64,000 nucleotides of DNA from Grifola frondosa. Its lineage: Eukaryota; Basidiomycota; Agaricomycetes; Polyporales; Grifolaceae. Location: assembly GCA_001683735.1 (NCBI GenBank), contig LUGG01000041.1:248001-312000 (forward strand). Direction: 5' to 3'. The notes beneath the pieces were generated by a model. The model did no database searches. It was given only the letters and a program-made list of their open reading frames with translations, and had not been told where the DNA came from. Of this stretch, positions 13,243 through 24,144 are shown piece after piece. Position 1 is the first letter of the stretch. Each line of letters opens with the position of its first letter. A program made the translations under genes and the position numbers.

Positions 13243-13760
13243 TTTACCGACAACGTAGTGGCATGTCACGAAGCGGCAAGTCGCGATCGAGACATCATCG
13301 ACGCGCCGCGGTCACTGGGTCACAAAACACGAGGCAATCCAGGCACAAAACATAAAGTGGGATTGCAGACGAACCAGAACTACAGTGCGTATGTACGGAC
13401 ATTGCAGGACAAATACATGCGAACATTCGATAGTCCACGTCCGTTCACCGTCCCGTATTGAAGTAGCGCAAATTTGGGTAAAAACAAAAGATCAGCAGAA
13501 GGCAGAGATTGTACGGCGTATCAGGACATTATGGTAACTTTACGCTGCGAGAAGCATAGATAGAAAGCGATGCCAGAGGGCGATGGTGATACAGAGGCGG
13601 GGAAAAAGAAAACAACAAGAGTGCAAGCATAATAGGGAGATTAGCGCAATAAATGTTCCAATTTCCTTCTCTTCACAGGAGATCTGATTTCTATTCAAGA
13701 CGGCGGCCGTAGATTTGGCGCATATTTGGAACAGATGGAGCCTGTTGGGTAGCTAGAACA
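13243..13760. other. Intergenic region between the Gfd2-like gene and the YTH gene
   Basis: 518 bp upstream of the Gfd2-like gene and downstream of the YTH stop. An 87-codon + strand ORF (13198-13461) overlaps the first exon of the Gfd2-like gene antisense and looks spurious. Nothing else recognised. Confidence 0.4.
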
Positions 13761-16700
13761 TCAGAACCCTGGCATGCCGCCTAGGCCCATGAAGTTCTGG
13801 CCGCCAACAAGAGGCGGCCCAGGACTCGGGTTACGCATGACACTCTGCATTGCGTGGGGTTCGCGAATGGGGAGGCCATGTTCATCTGCATTTGCATCAT
13901 GGGATTCATTCCCATACCCATGCCCATACCCATTCCCATATTCATGCTCATTTGAGGGAGCATTTGCTGAGCGGCGTAAGCCAGCGCAGTGGGATTAGAC
14001 ATAGCGAAAGGGTGTTGCCCAGGGGACCCGGTAGGAGACAGTGATTGATTCTGTCCAACCGGTGATTGCATACCAATGGGCGTCTGGGTGGGCGAAGAAG
14101 TCCCTTGCGACAACGCTTGGACTTGGGCGGCTTGAGCCTTTTGCATGGCCTGAAGCTGCGTAACAGGAAACAAAGATAAGCATATATTTGCGCAAAAATA
14201 ATTTCATAACCCACTTCATAAAATGCGAAGTCCTGCAAGAGGGAGGTACGTGCAGGATGAGTATGGAAGATGCGCAGCATCTCCTGGCCAGCGTCCGGAA
14301 GCAGTTCTTGCGTGTCGCGGGAATTCGTTACGGGCTTGCGTTCTTGCGTGTTGCTGAAGTCAAAAATTAAGGTTACAACATGCATGACAGATATGAAATG
14401 ACACCGACTTGAGTCTAATGTGCCGGAGGTTCGCGTTGGGGATGTCCCGGACAAAGATCCACCTGACTTTGAAGACGCCCTTCCATTTGTCTGATGCCCA
14501 AACCGTGCTGCTGCGGGTATAGTCAACCTATCCGATTAAGACGAATCAATAGAGAACTAATTATAGGGACGTTGTCTCCACGTACTGGAGTCAACATCTC
14601 AGCCATTCCACAGAAGTGGCCGCTGAAAGAGATAAAATCAGATCATAAGATAATACAACAGCAATCGTACGTGGCACACCTCGCGTTGACACTGAAGAAC
14701 AAGTAGATCGGTCCTCTGCTAGCGGTCTCTTTGAATGCCTTGTCGAGTCTCTTGTTGCCAGGGTCTGTAGAGCTCCAGATCTCGTATTTCAGCGACTTGT
14801 GCACATCATCTTCAGTGTATGATTTGATAACGAAGTAGCGCGCCTGCGTTTGGGATGATCAGTGACACATACGATAACAAGGGACAGAACATCTTACAAA
14901 GGCAGGCCTTGCATCAAATTCTACAGGATTGTACCCTTTCGTTGCGATCAGCGTCGGTACGTCAATCGGAGAGTTGATAAACCCATCCAGGGAACCGCCT
15001 TGCGAGCCGGCCTGCACATTCTGGGAATGACCGGTCTGTGTGATAGTACTGCCTGTGGGGCTAGCAACACCCATTCTGGGACCCTGACCCTGAGAGAGGT
15101 ATTGGGAGGGAATGGGTGGCACGTTGGGAATACCTCCACCATTCCCGTTCCCGCCAACTTTGCCTGGCTGTCCCTGTCCTTGGTAAATATGATGCAAGTT
15201 GGGGTTCGAGGCGCGGCCGCTAAGGAGACGCTCCTTCTGATCCCACGTCGTTGTCCCAGACGCGGTGAATGCACGATCGCGATGAGTGGGCTGTTGCTGC
15301 TGCTCCTCACGCTCGCCAGAACGCTGGCTCGGCTGCGGCTGTTGCTGTTGCGACTGCTGCGGAAGTCCATGCCCGATGGGCGGAACGTACGCAGAAGCGC
15401 TCTGCACAGAGGATTGCGAGTGAGGGGTGTTTCTGCCGTCGAGGTCCGTGACCAGCTGCAACTTGCGCGACGAAGTGCTGCTACCACCTGAGCCACTGCG
15501 CATGCCCGGAGCATGCATCGGCGGAGGATGAGACGGGTTGAACCGTGGCGGGTGCGCAGACTGTCCCTGCTGAATGCCGCTGTACTGCTGATTGATCTCG
15601 AGCGCTGAAAGTGCGAGGGAGACATCATCGATACCACTGTTTGCGAATTGTGAACCTCCATTCCCTCCCACTTGGCTGCGCCAATCGGTGCCTGGGGTGT
15701 TCCACGGAGAGGATCTGCCTATCGGACTGCCAGGGTACTGTCCACCCTGCTGCTGAGCGGGCAAACTGAAGTACTCTTCTTCAGCGCGGACACTATCATC
15801 GTCATACTCCTCTTCAGCATTAGTGGGGCTGGGACTCTGAGCACCCGAGTACGGCACTCCTTGGGACCTTTGAGCCCACCTGCCTGGAGAGTGCCTGCGC
15901 GCTTAAGGCCTTGAGTGAGACGGCGTACGCCTGCAGTGGCTGTGGGATAGTTAAGGCTTTGATGTCTACGGACACCCGCAGCACCGGCCGCACCAGGCGG
16001 CGGAGAGGGGACGTGAGGGAGACCTGCAAAATGAGAGAAAGAGGAGACGCAGAGGAAGAGGAGTCGAGTGCTTGATGTCCTTGGTCGGAGACAGTCATAC
16101 CGTGCTGCAGAGGAGTAAATACTGGACCACTGGAGCGGTGAATGGGAACAGACCTCTTCTTCGTTTCGTAGACCCCGCATCTCTCTCTCCCATTCTTCTT
16201 CGTCACCATCGTGACCTGCGATGGCGGAAAGGCTGTTCACTGCTCGAGGGGTTTGGGATCCAAGTTGCCTGGAAGGTTGTCCACCAAAGGCTAAAATAAC
16301 GACAGTCAGTTCGGTAACAGAGAACACACAGTACCCAGGGCAATTGTCTGTTGTCACCGTAGTACAGATATATATTCAAAATGGTCTCGTTATCGCCTGA
16401 ATACGAAATTATCGGCTGCCATACAGCGAGAACCCATCGGAACTCGAAGCCACCTCATCCATTCCAAAAGAGAGCCCCTGGGACCGGTAGATCTGAATTA
16501 CTCACCACGATGGTACCGAGTCGGCAGCGAAGCCTGCCTATGCAACGAAGACTTCTCGCAGCTCCGATGCCTCCCACCCAGTTCTGATCTACGTCCTCAG
16601 AATCGTCTGTCCAAAGCTGATCTGCTTGGGCATCATCTAATTCTGATATGGCGATTTTGGAGGTAGGGCGGGTGCGGGAAGATGCAGAGATTGTGTGATG

Positions 16701-16916
16701 TCTGCGGACACCACCGGTGTTAGCAGACGAAGCAGCACCAGGGGAGGGGAAATAGGATGGCCAGGCTGAGAAGACATTAGAGAAGGAAATGAAAGTAGAG
16801 GGAAAGGGAAAATAGGACTCGTTAGCGACGGACTTGCTCCAGTCATCCCGGCCACTGCCCAGACTCCGGGCCTGCGCCGTCCGGTCTCCGCCATCACGGA
16901 AGCGCCAAGCCGACAT
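13761..16916 (-). CDS. YTH-domain m6A reader (YTHDF-like)
   Basis: RNA-binding protein of the YTHDF type, expected to bind N6-methyladenosine in mRNA in the cytoplasm. It starts at 16916 ([15 protein letters not shown]), followed by exons with [25 protein letters not shown] and [21 protein letters not shown], then a long Gln/Gly/Pro/Ser-rich low-complexity region. The YTH domain comprises [68 protein letters not shown] and [13 protein letters not shown], with tryptophans matching the aromatic cage of the family (KYEIW and DKWKG). The C-terminal tail is Gln/Met/Gly-rich. Two single-base breaks occur: near 15859 (KGPKE versus [11 protein letters not shown]) and at GGGG 13856-13859, after which the natural tail [17 protein letters not shown] is read to the stop at 13761. 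Confidence 0.93.
13890..13960. repeat. CCCATA/CCCATT hexanucleotide tract encoding Met-Gly repeats
   Basis: Imperfect 6-bp repeats (CCCATA, CCCATG, CCCATT) in the YTH gene's last coding exons. On the minus strand they encode alternating Met and Gly ([12 protein letters not shown]), followed by a Met/Gln-rich stretch. The repeat unit keeps the reading frame, so copy-number change would alter length without a frameshift. Confidence 0.8.
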
Positions 16917-16998
16917 CTATCCGCTACATCTCCGGCTCACCGGCCGCCGACCGAATGGTGTCCTCTTAACACAAAACTCGTCCAACAGCTGCAGGTTG
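16917..16998. promoter_or_regulatory. 82-bp bidirectional promoter between the YTH and TilS-like genes
   Basis: Only 82 bp separate the two divergent start codons if both starts are right. The region must contain both core promoters, or transcription must begin inside flanking sequence. A CGGCTCACCGGCCGCCGACCG GC-rich core is present and no TATA box is seen. Confidence 0.5.
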
Positions 16999-18805
16999 AT
17001 GCGACCTATTCCTCCCATCTCCAAGGGAGAATTTTTACAGCTGTTCCAGCAATGTGTTCCACCGTTCAGCTGGGGGAAATCAATTTGTATGTATTCGCCG
17101 CCCCCTGCTGCGTAATGCTGATATCTGTTTCCAGTTGTGGCAAATTCTGGAGGTCCCGACTCGACCTGCTTGCTATATCTCATTCATTCTTTAGTAAAAA
17201 TTCAAACGGAAATGCCTCCCTTCCTGAAGACGTAGTCTCTATTCATGTTGATCATGACCTACAAAAAGCTTCTACATCAATGGCAGAGGCGGCTGCGACC
17301 TCCGCGACCGCCTTAGGTGTCCAGCACATCTCCTCCTTGATTACTTGGGGCAGTGGTTCCTATCCGCAGCGTCCGGAAGAAGGTTCCATTGAAAGTACAG
17401 CGAGATTGGCAAGGTACCACAAAATACAATCATTCATGGTCTCAAATCATGTTCCTATTGTTGCATTCGGCCACCATGCAGATGATCAGGTTGAGACCTC
17501 CATCATGCGCCTCTTACGCGGCAGTAGTTCCATGGGTGCTGCTGGAATGAGACCCGTCCGTCGGTGGGGCATGGGCGGTCATCTAGGACAACCCTGGAGC
17601 ATCCTCGGCGCCAAAGGTATGCTCAATTGGATTGTCCGTCCTCTTCTGACTGTTTCCAAGGTACGTCGCGAGTGCATTTATGCACATTGTTTGCATGTCA
17701 AATATCTAACGATCTTTCTAGGACAGGATTCTTGCTACTTGTGATGCGAACAATTTGCACTACGTCAACGATCCTACCAATTTCCAACCTGATCTGACTG
17801 TGCGAAACACTATACGCCATGTGCTTGCCGAAAAGGTCCGTTGATAGTACAACAATCCGGGGCTGTATCTTAGCGTGTGCATTTAATCTAGAATGATTCA
17901 GAACTGAGAACAGAATCATACCCTAATATGATATATAACCAGCTGAACAAATTAAACGAATCGATTCAATTCCTCCGCGATATGTCGCACTCGTCTGATA
18001 GACAAGTACAACTGCAGGAAGGTGTTGGACGGCTTGGTCTTCGTCGAGACGAAGTCGATACTCAAGGTGAGTCTTCTGTCGTGGCTGACGACCTGTTGCG
18101 CCTGACTTGTCCGTGCAGTAACCATTCTTTTGAACCGTATCAAACAACAATGCCCTCCTTCGACTCTCGTAATATCTTGCGATGGCTTCTCCGACGTGAC
18201 AGACCCGGACGTCCGCATAGCGCTAGTCCGTCGGATTCTACGCTACATCTCTCCGCTTCCTTGGGCTCATTAGAGGCTGAGGCGAACGGTGACCGCGAGA
18301 CTCTGCAGCGCAGCGCAGTTTATTTGTGGGAAACGACGCCACGGGAGCGCAGAGCATTCTCCGCTGGTGCCGGTGTTCTGTGCAAACCTGTGGTTCTGCG
18401 AGCTGATGGCTCCATTCGGTATCGCGATCACATCCTGGAGGGCGAATCTTTTGGCTGGTTTTTCCACAGGGAGCCGCCTCATCTAAAGGGGGCGGAGTGC
18501 AGACCTCCACGACTACCCTGGACATAACCTCGCTCCTGAAGAACATCTGGGAGAGCCCGACAGGAGGAGGGAAGGCGATCGTGCTATACGACTATAGGTT
18601 TCTCGTCAAGGTTGACATGCATCAATTCCCGAAGGGCCTTGCTGATGAGATCTTTGCTCCGGACTCGAGTGCCACGATTACCATCGAACCGGAAGCACCG
18701 TACATGCTGCCGAAGGTATATCTGCGACAGGCGGACAAATGGGATCTGTTGTTGGGATATGTGGATGGTTTGTTCCAGGTTGGAATCAGGGCAGGCGGGG
18801 CATGA
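16999..18805 (+). CDS. tRNA(Ile)-lysidine synthase-like PP-loop ATPase (TilS/MesJ)
   Basis: N-type ATP pyrophosphatase of the TilS family, which lysidinylates C34 of tRNA-Ile(CAU). In fungi a mitochondrial role is likely but no clear presequence is seen. The start at 16999 gives MRPIPPISKGEFLQLF. After an intron comes the PP-loop VANSGGPDSTCLLYLI, then VVSIHVDHDLQ, the family signature GHHADDQVETSIMRLLRG, and IVRPLLTVSK followed by DRILATCDANNLHYVNDPTN and NTIRHVLAEK. The C-terminal half (CDGFSDVTDPDVRIALVRRIL, YISPLPW, SLEAEANGDRETLQ, DITSLLKNIWESP) matches the longer fungal form. Three one-base breaks appear: near 17190, at GGG 18263-18265 and at GGGGG 18488-18492. It shares a very short divergent promoter with the YTH gene. 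Confidence 0.85.
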
Positions 18806-19313
18806 AGGCGAAGGAAGTATCCAAACAGTTCTCATGCGTAGACATGCATTTTATTCGCTCAATGTATTCCCTCTAACACTGCACCTCCCTTGAGATGACG
18901 ATCAGGAGCGAGGTGTCGAAGTGTAACCACACTCTTGTCTGGGTCGATGGTGCCACTCAGCGACGATTCGATCCTAGTGGCGCTGCCACAATGCAACAAT
19001 TCTCACCTCACACTGTCGTTGTTAAGGCCGTGGTACTCTCTATGTTGGTAGTTTGGTCAACCTCGGGATTCTCTTTTGCATTTACAATCCGAATGAGGTA
19101 TTGGCATAGCCAGACCAAAGCACACGGCGGAGAGTGGATTATAATACAGTGAAGCTATTTTATGACGTGGCTCGGTGTCTGAGCCTCTCTCACCGTATAC
19201 GGTCACCGCATGACCCAGCCAGTTATTTGCCAAGATATTCTTATTCAAAGCATGATAGACGGCTGAGCCCAAGATATCGAGCGGGCATAGATCGTGTAGT
19301 CCTCTAATCCACT
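18806..19313. other. Convergent intergenic region TilS-like / SRP40
   Basis: 508 bp between convergent stops. It contains an 85-codon + strand ORF (18895-19152) with one hydrophobic stretch but no family similarity. Probably 3' UTRs. Confidence 0.4.
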
Positions 19314-20930
19314 CTAATCCTCGAATTTAATACTGTGCGTCGCCATCTGAATGTCTGGTGAGTGGTATTCTCGAGAGCAAGCGTCATCAATACTCACTGT
19401 AATATCGCCGCCGTGGTAGCTACCTCTCTTCTTCTTGTTTTTCTCTTTGCGGAATCCAGCACCACGGGTCACGATGAGATCGCGTGAGGCGCGTTCGCCA
19501 TAGTCATTATTCCCCCCACCCTGGAAGAATTTTTTTGTCAACGAACAGCGTGGATCCTTAGAGCAGCCTACGCACGCGAGCTTCGAACCGGTTATCCTTC
19601 AGCCGCTCGTCGTGGAACCTAACTTGTTCAGCCTTAATCCTCTGGAAAGGCGTGTTGCTTATCCGCGGCTTTCCCTTCCCTTTCCCATTCTTCCCGTTTG
19701 AAACACCATCCGTCGCAGAGTCCGTGGCCGACGGTGTGCTCGTCCCCGCTTCCTCTTCGCGGGCTGAGTTGGTCACCGCAGTCGCAATGGCGGCGCCGCT
19801 CTCAGACGTCCGCCGCTTCTTGGTGACTTTAGTGTCGTCCGCAGGAGGTGCGGGTTTTGTCGGGGTCTTCTTTGCAGTCTTCTTCGTAGAATCGTCAGAG
19901 TCGTCTGATGAATCTGACGACGAATCAGAGCTGGAACTGGAACTGGAGCTGTCAGAGTCAGAATCCGACGAGTCGGAGCTCTCGCTTGCGTCGGCCTCGT
20001 CCGTCTTGATCTTCGCCTTCGCGTCCGCTACCGTCTTAACCTTGTCATTTTCCTTGCCGCTCTCACCACTGTCACTCTCGCTATCGTCGCTATCACTCTC
20101 GCTCTCTTCATCACTGCTTTCCTCGTTATCTTTTTTTGATCCGTTCTTTGGCGCTGTCTTCGGCTTCGCTTCCTCGTCTGAACTGGAATCTGAATCGTCG
20201 CTGTCGCTGTCATCGGAAGCAAGCGTCTTGCTTGACCGAGCGGGTGAGGGGGACTTCTTCTTCGGAACCTTCGTAAGCTTCGCAGCCTTCTCTTTGGTCG
20301 TCTTCTTTTTGGATTCTGGTAGGAGACATTACGGGTGACCCACGGTCATGCATAAAACGCAAACATACCTGTTTCGGATTCTGAGCTGTCACTGGATGAC
20401 GAAGATGAAGACGAAGATGAGGACGAAGCTGCATGATGCACATCCGGTCAGACTACAACTTATTTATGAGGGAATTGTGCGAACTCACAAGAGGAATCCG
20501 AGTCTGAGGCTACGATAATAACGTCAGTTGGAAATTACGTCGACAATGCACAGAGAACATACAATCAGAGTCCGAGTCAGAGCTCTCTTCCTCACTCCTG
20601 GTTTCTCATTCAAGCACAACCTACGACACAAGAGTGTGAAGGTTTCCACTCACGAAGCTGAAGCGTCCACCTTCGTCTGCAGTTCCTTCCATTGCTGGAT
20701 GATTTGGTCCAGTGAAGGACCCTCCACAGCAATGTCATCCTTCAAGACGACAACGTCTTTAGCAGCCTTCTTCAAGGCCTCCGCGGCCTTCGTGTGCGCT
20801 CTCTTTCTGAGAAACGCGTAGATCAGGGTATATGTAGCTGTTGCAAGATTTAATTCCGGACGTGACCTCCACACAATATGTGATACGTACTAGCTAAGTT
20901 CCCGTCCATCGCTGCTTTTTCCACCGCCAT
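19314..20930 (-). CDS. SRP40: SRP40/Nopp140-like nucleolar phosphoprotein
   Basis: Homolog of yeast Srp40 and animal NOLC1/Nopp140, a nucleolar chaperone of snoRNPs. The start at 20930 gives MAVEKAAMDGNLAS, followed after a short intron by a LisH-like helical segment (TLIYAFLRKRAHTKAAEALKK). The middle is a long alternation of Ser/Asp/Glu tracts and Lys/Ala/Pro-rich segments (about 19.85-20.6 kb), the hallmark of casein-kinase-2 substrates of this family. The C-terminal SRP40 domain is clear: NTPFQRIKAEQVRFHDERLKDN, then YGERASRDLIVTRGAGFRKEK and KKKRGSYHGGDIT, ending THSIKFED at 19314. Low-complexity sequence makes the intron positions in the middle uncertain. Confidence 0.88.
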
Positions 20931-21112
20931 TTCCAAGAGAATGAACAGATAATGAACAGAAAACAGACTCTGTGTCTAAACTCGAATCTAACAACTACGG
21001 TGAAGCCAGCCAATAGGAAGCGTGCGTCAACAAAAATGGGATCGCAAACAGGAACAAATCAACGCGACGCCGAGAGCGCTGGTAAGCGCCGGTGAGCTCT
21101 CTCTGCTTAACG
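20931..21112. promoter_or_regulatory. Divergent promoter SRP40 / RIB4
   Basis: 182 bp separate the two start codons of this head-to-head pair. No TATA box or motif cluster recognised. Confidence 0.45.
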
Positions 21113-21797
<685 letters not shown>

Positions 21798-22302
21798 GGT
21801 GGTAAATATCTTCCTGGGGACGACATAGAGAGCAAGAAGGACTGGGGATTGTACGAAATGTCTGGACTACGAGCAGCTAATTTATACCGCCATACATAAA
21901 CGCATGTCCAACGCTGGCGTCAGTGACAACGATTGCATCGTTCTGAACGTTGACACTATTATTCTTGTGTCCATTTAAGAGTTGGTTTTTTTCACCTCGA
22001 CTGGCCAAAGACGAGTCAATTCTGTCGCGGGCGTCTTGGAACTTGCTTCATACTGCCATGGTTTCCGGCTGTTCTCTGCTCGTCTCATCATACCACCTGA
22101 GCCAGTTCTCCAGTCTCCATTCTGACGGTTAAAAGCCTCCTATAAAAACCCGTCGGAAGCTATATATTCTGCGCAGGGTGTGTGGCATTAGAACTTTAGA
22201 AGGCAATACGAGAATTACACTCTTTGGGACCCGCACAACCACCGGCACACGAACAAAGACCATCCTCGTCGTTCAAGGTTCAACGCTGAACTCTGAGCAG
22301 CT
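21798..22302. promoter_or_regulatory. GTR1 upstream region with TATA-like element
   Basis: 505 bp between RIB4 and GTR1 on the same strand. CTATAAAAACC at about 22138-22148, some 160 bp upstream of the GTR1 ATG, is a good TATA-like sequence. It is followed by CTATATATTC. Confidence 0.4.
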
Positions 22303-23466
22303 ATGAAGAAAAAGGTACCGCATACTCTCGCTCATCAGATTCATATCCTCAATGGTCTCGTGCAGGTTCTCCTAATGGGAGCGTCGGGGAGCGGGAAGAC
22401 GTCGATGCGCTCTCTAATCTTGTGAGCTCCTCTCCGCTCCCATCCCCGCGCCCGCTGACACCCACAGCTCGAACAACCCCGCCTCACTCACCTCACGACT
22501 TGGCGCGACGATCGACGTCGAGCAGAACCACGTCCGCTTCCTCGGGGACCTCATCCTGAACCTCTGGGACTGCGGCGGGCAGGACGCGTTCATGGACTCG
22601 TACCTCTCGCTGCAGCAGTCCACCATCTTCCAGCACGTCGGCGTGCTCATCTACGTGTTCGAGGTCGAGACGCGCAGCATGCCGAAGGACCTCGAGTACT
22701 ACCGCTCGTGCCTCGACGCGCTGCGCCGCTACAGCCCCGACGCCGCGGTCTTCCTGCTCGTGCACAAGATGGACCTCGCGCGCGGCTCGCGCCCCGCCGT
22801 GCTCGCGCGCAAGACGCAGGAGCTGCGCGACGCGAGCGGCGGCGCGGACGTCACCGTATTCGGCACGAGCATCTACGACGAGTCTCTATACAAGGTGCGC
22901 GCGTTCTTTCTGCGCCTTATGTGTGCCGCTGCTGACCCGCGCTGCGCCAGGCGTGGTCGCGCATCGTGCACATCCTCATCCCGAATGCATCGGTGCTCTC
23001 GCGCCACCTCACGACGCTCGCCACCGCCTGCAGCGCGACCGAAGTCGTCCTCTTCGAGCGCACCACCTTTCTCGTCATCGCCACCTCCACCCCCTCTCCC
23101 GCGCCCCCCGCGAACGGCGCGGAGCCCGAGCCCGCGGCGGACCCGCACATGCTCGCGCCGACGCGCTACGAGCGCACGTCCGAGCTGATCAAGGCGTTCA
23201 AGCACGCGTGCGCGCGCTCGCGCGAAGAGTTCCGCGCGCTCGAGATGGAGCTCGCCGAGTTCTCCGCGGTGCTCGACGAGCTTACGAAGAATACGTACGT
23301 CCTCATCGTCGTGCACGATCCCACAATCGGTGCGGCCCCTCCCTTTTTCTGTGTTTCGCTGCGAGGCACTGACGTGTTGGATACAGAGACGGCTGCGCTG
23401 AGGATGAACATCCGGCTTGCGCGCAAGAAGTTCGAAGAGCTGCAGGGAGATAGTCTGATCTCATAG
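22303..23466 (+). CDS. GTR1: Rag GTPase Gtr1 (RagA/B)
   Basis: Small GTPase of the Rag family. With Gtr2 it anchors TORC1 activation to the vacuole in response to amino acids. Exon 1 is only four codons (MKKK) before a GT..AG intron. The next exon gives the P-loop MGASGSGKTSMRSLI. Then follow SNNPASLTSRLGATIDVEQNHV (switch I), LNLWDCGGQDAFMDSY (switch II, the G3 WDCGGQ of Rag proteins) and LVHKMDLA (G4, HKMD as in RagA). The Rag-specific C-terminal roadblock region follows (WSRIVHILIPNASVLSRHL to ELAEFSAVLDELTKNTYVLIVV). The last exon ends KKFEELQGDSLIS. Codon third positions are strikingly G/C in the GTPase exon. The gene reads intact through four introns. Confidence 0.92.
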
Positions 23467-24144
23467 CAGGTGCAGATTTCCCTGCAGTCCTGTTCCTGAA
23501 TTCATATAATAGAGTGCGTGTTGTCTCACCGCATACCAGTCCGCAACATACTACTATCTTCAGTTTACACTTTGTTGGTTGTTGTGTATCCTTCCTTAAC
23601 CTACTGTAGATTTGCAATAATGATAGTGCCGTTTACTCGTCGTGTACGCAGCAGCCACTCACGCATGACTCTGCTTCTAATCGGTCCACGTTACCTCGCA
23701 TATATACAAACCCACTACGTACGTAGTACAACGAATCGGAGCGAGAACGAAAGCCAAAACGACGGCAGCCATCAGCAGCGTAGCAAGTCCTGCAGCATTG
23801 GTCTCTTACACGAGACCAAGAGGCGCGCACTTCCTACACGTGCACGAGGGGGGGCGGGCGCGTACGGAGCCAAAGCCAAACGCAGGTATGAAGCAAAGCG
23901 GGCGGGGAACGGGGCGGGTAGCGCTACAAAAGAGGGTAGGACGCAGTATTGTTTGGTCGATCGAAAGGGGTAGAAAGAGAGAGGTAAATGAGCAGCGGGA
24001 GATGGGAATGAGAGAAGGCGAGAGAAACCAGTTCTACGGCGCAGTCGGGATACCTCCACAAAACTCATAGGCGGCGATGTTTTGTGCTGGGAATCGCAGG
24101 CGGGAAGTAGGTATGGATAGTCTGTGCGCAGGGATTGGAAGCGT
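23467..24144. other. Convergent intergenic region GTR1 / Ca2+ exchanger
   Basis: 678 bp between convergent stops. It contains a G-rich stretch near 23850 (GAGGGGGGGCGGGCG), but the ORFs here show no family similarity. Confidence 0.4.

Noticed and set aside
19652..20338. 228-codon + strand ORF extremely rich in Ser and acidic residues
   Set aside because: It is the antisense of the SRP40 low-complexity region, whose Ser/Asp/Glu codons read as Ser/Glu/Leu on the other strand. The minus-strand gene has conserved ends.
22493..23372. Several overlapping Ala/Arg-rich ORFs on both strands
   Set aside because: Products of high GC third-position codons in GTR1; only the GTPase frame has conserved motifs.
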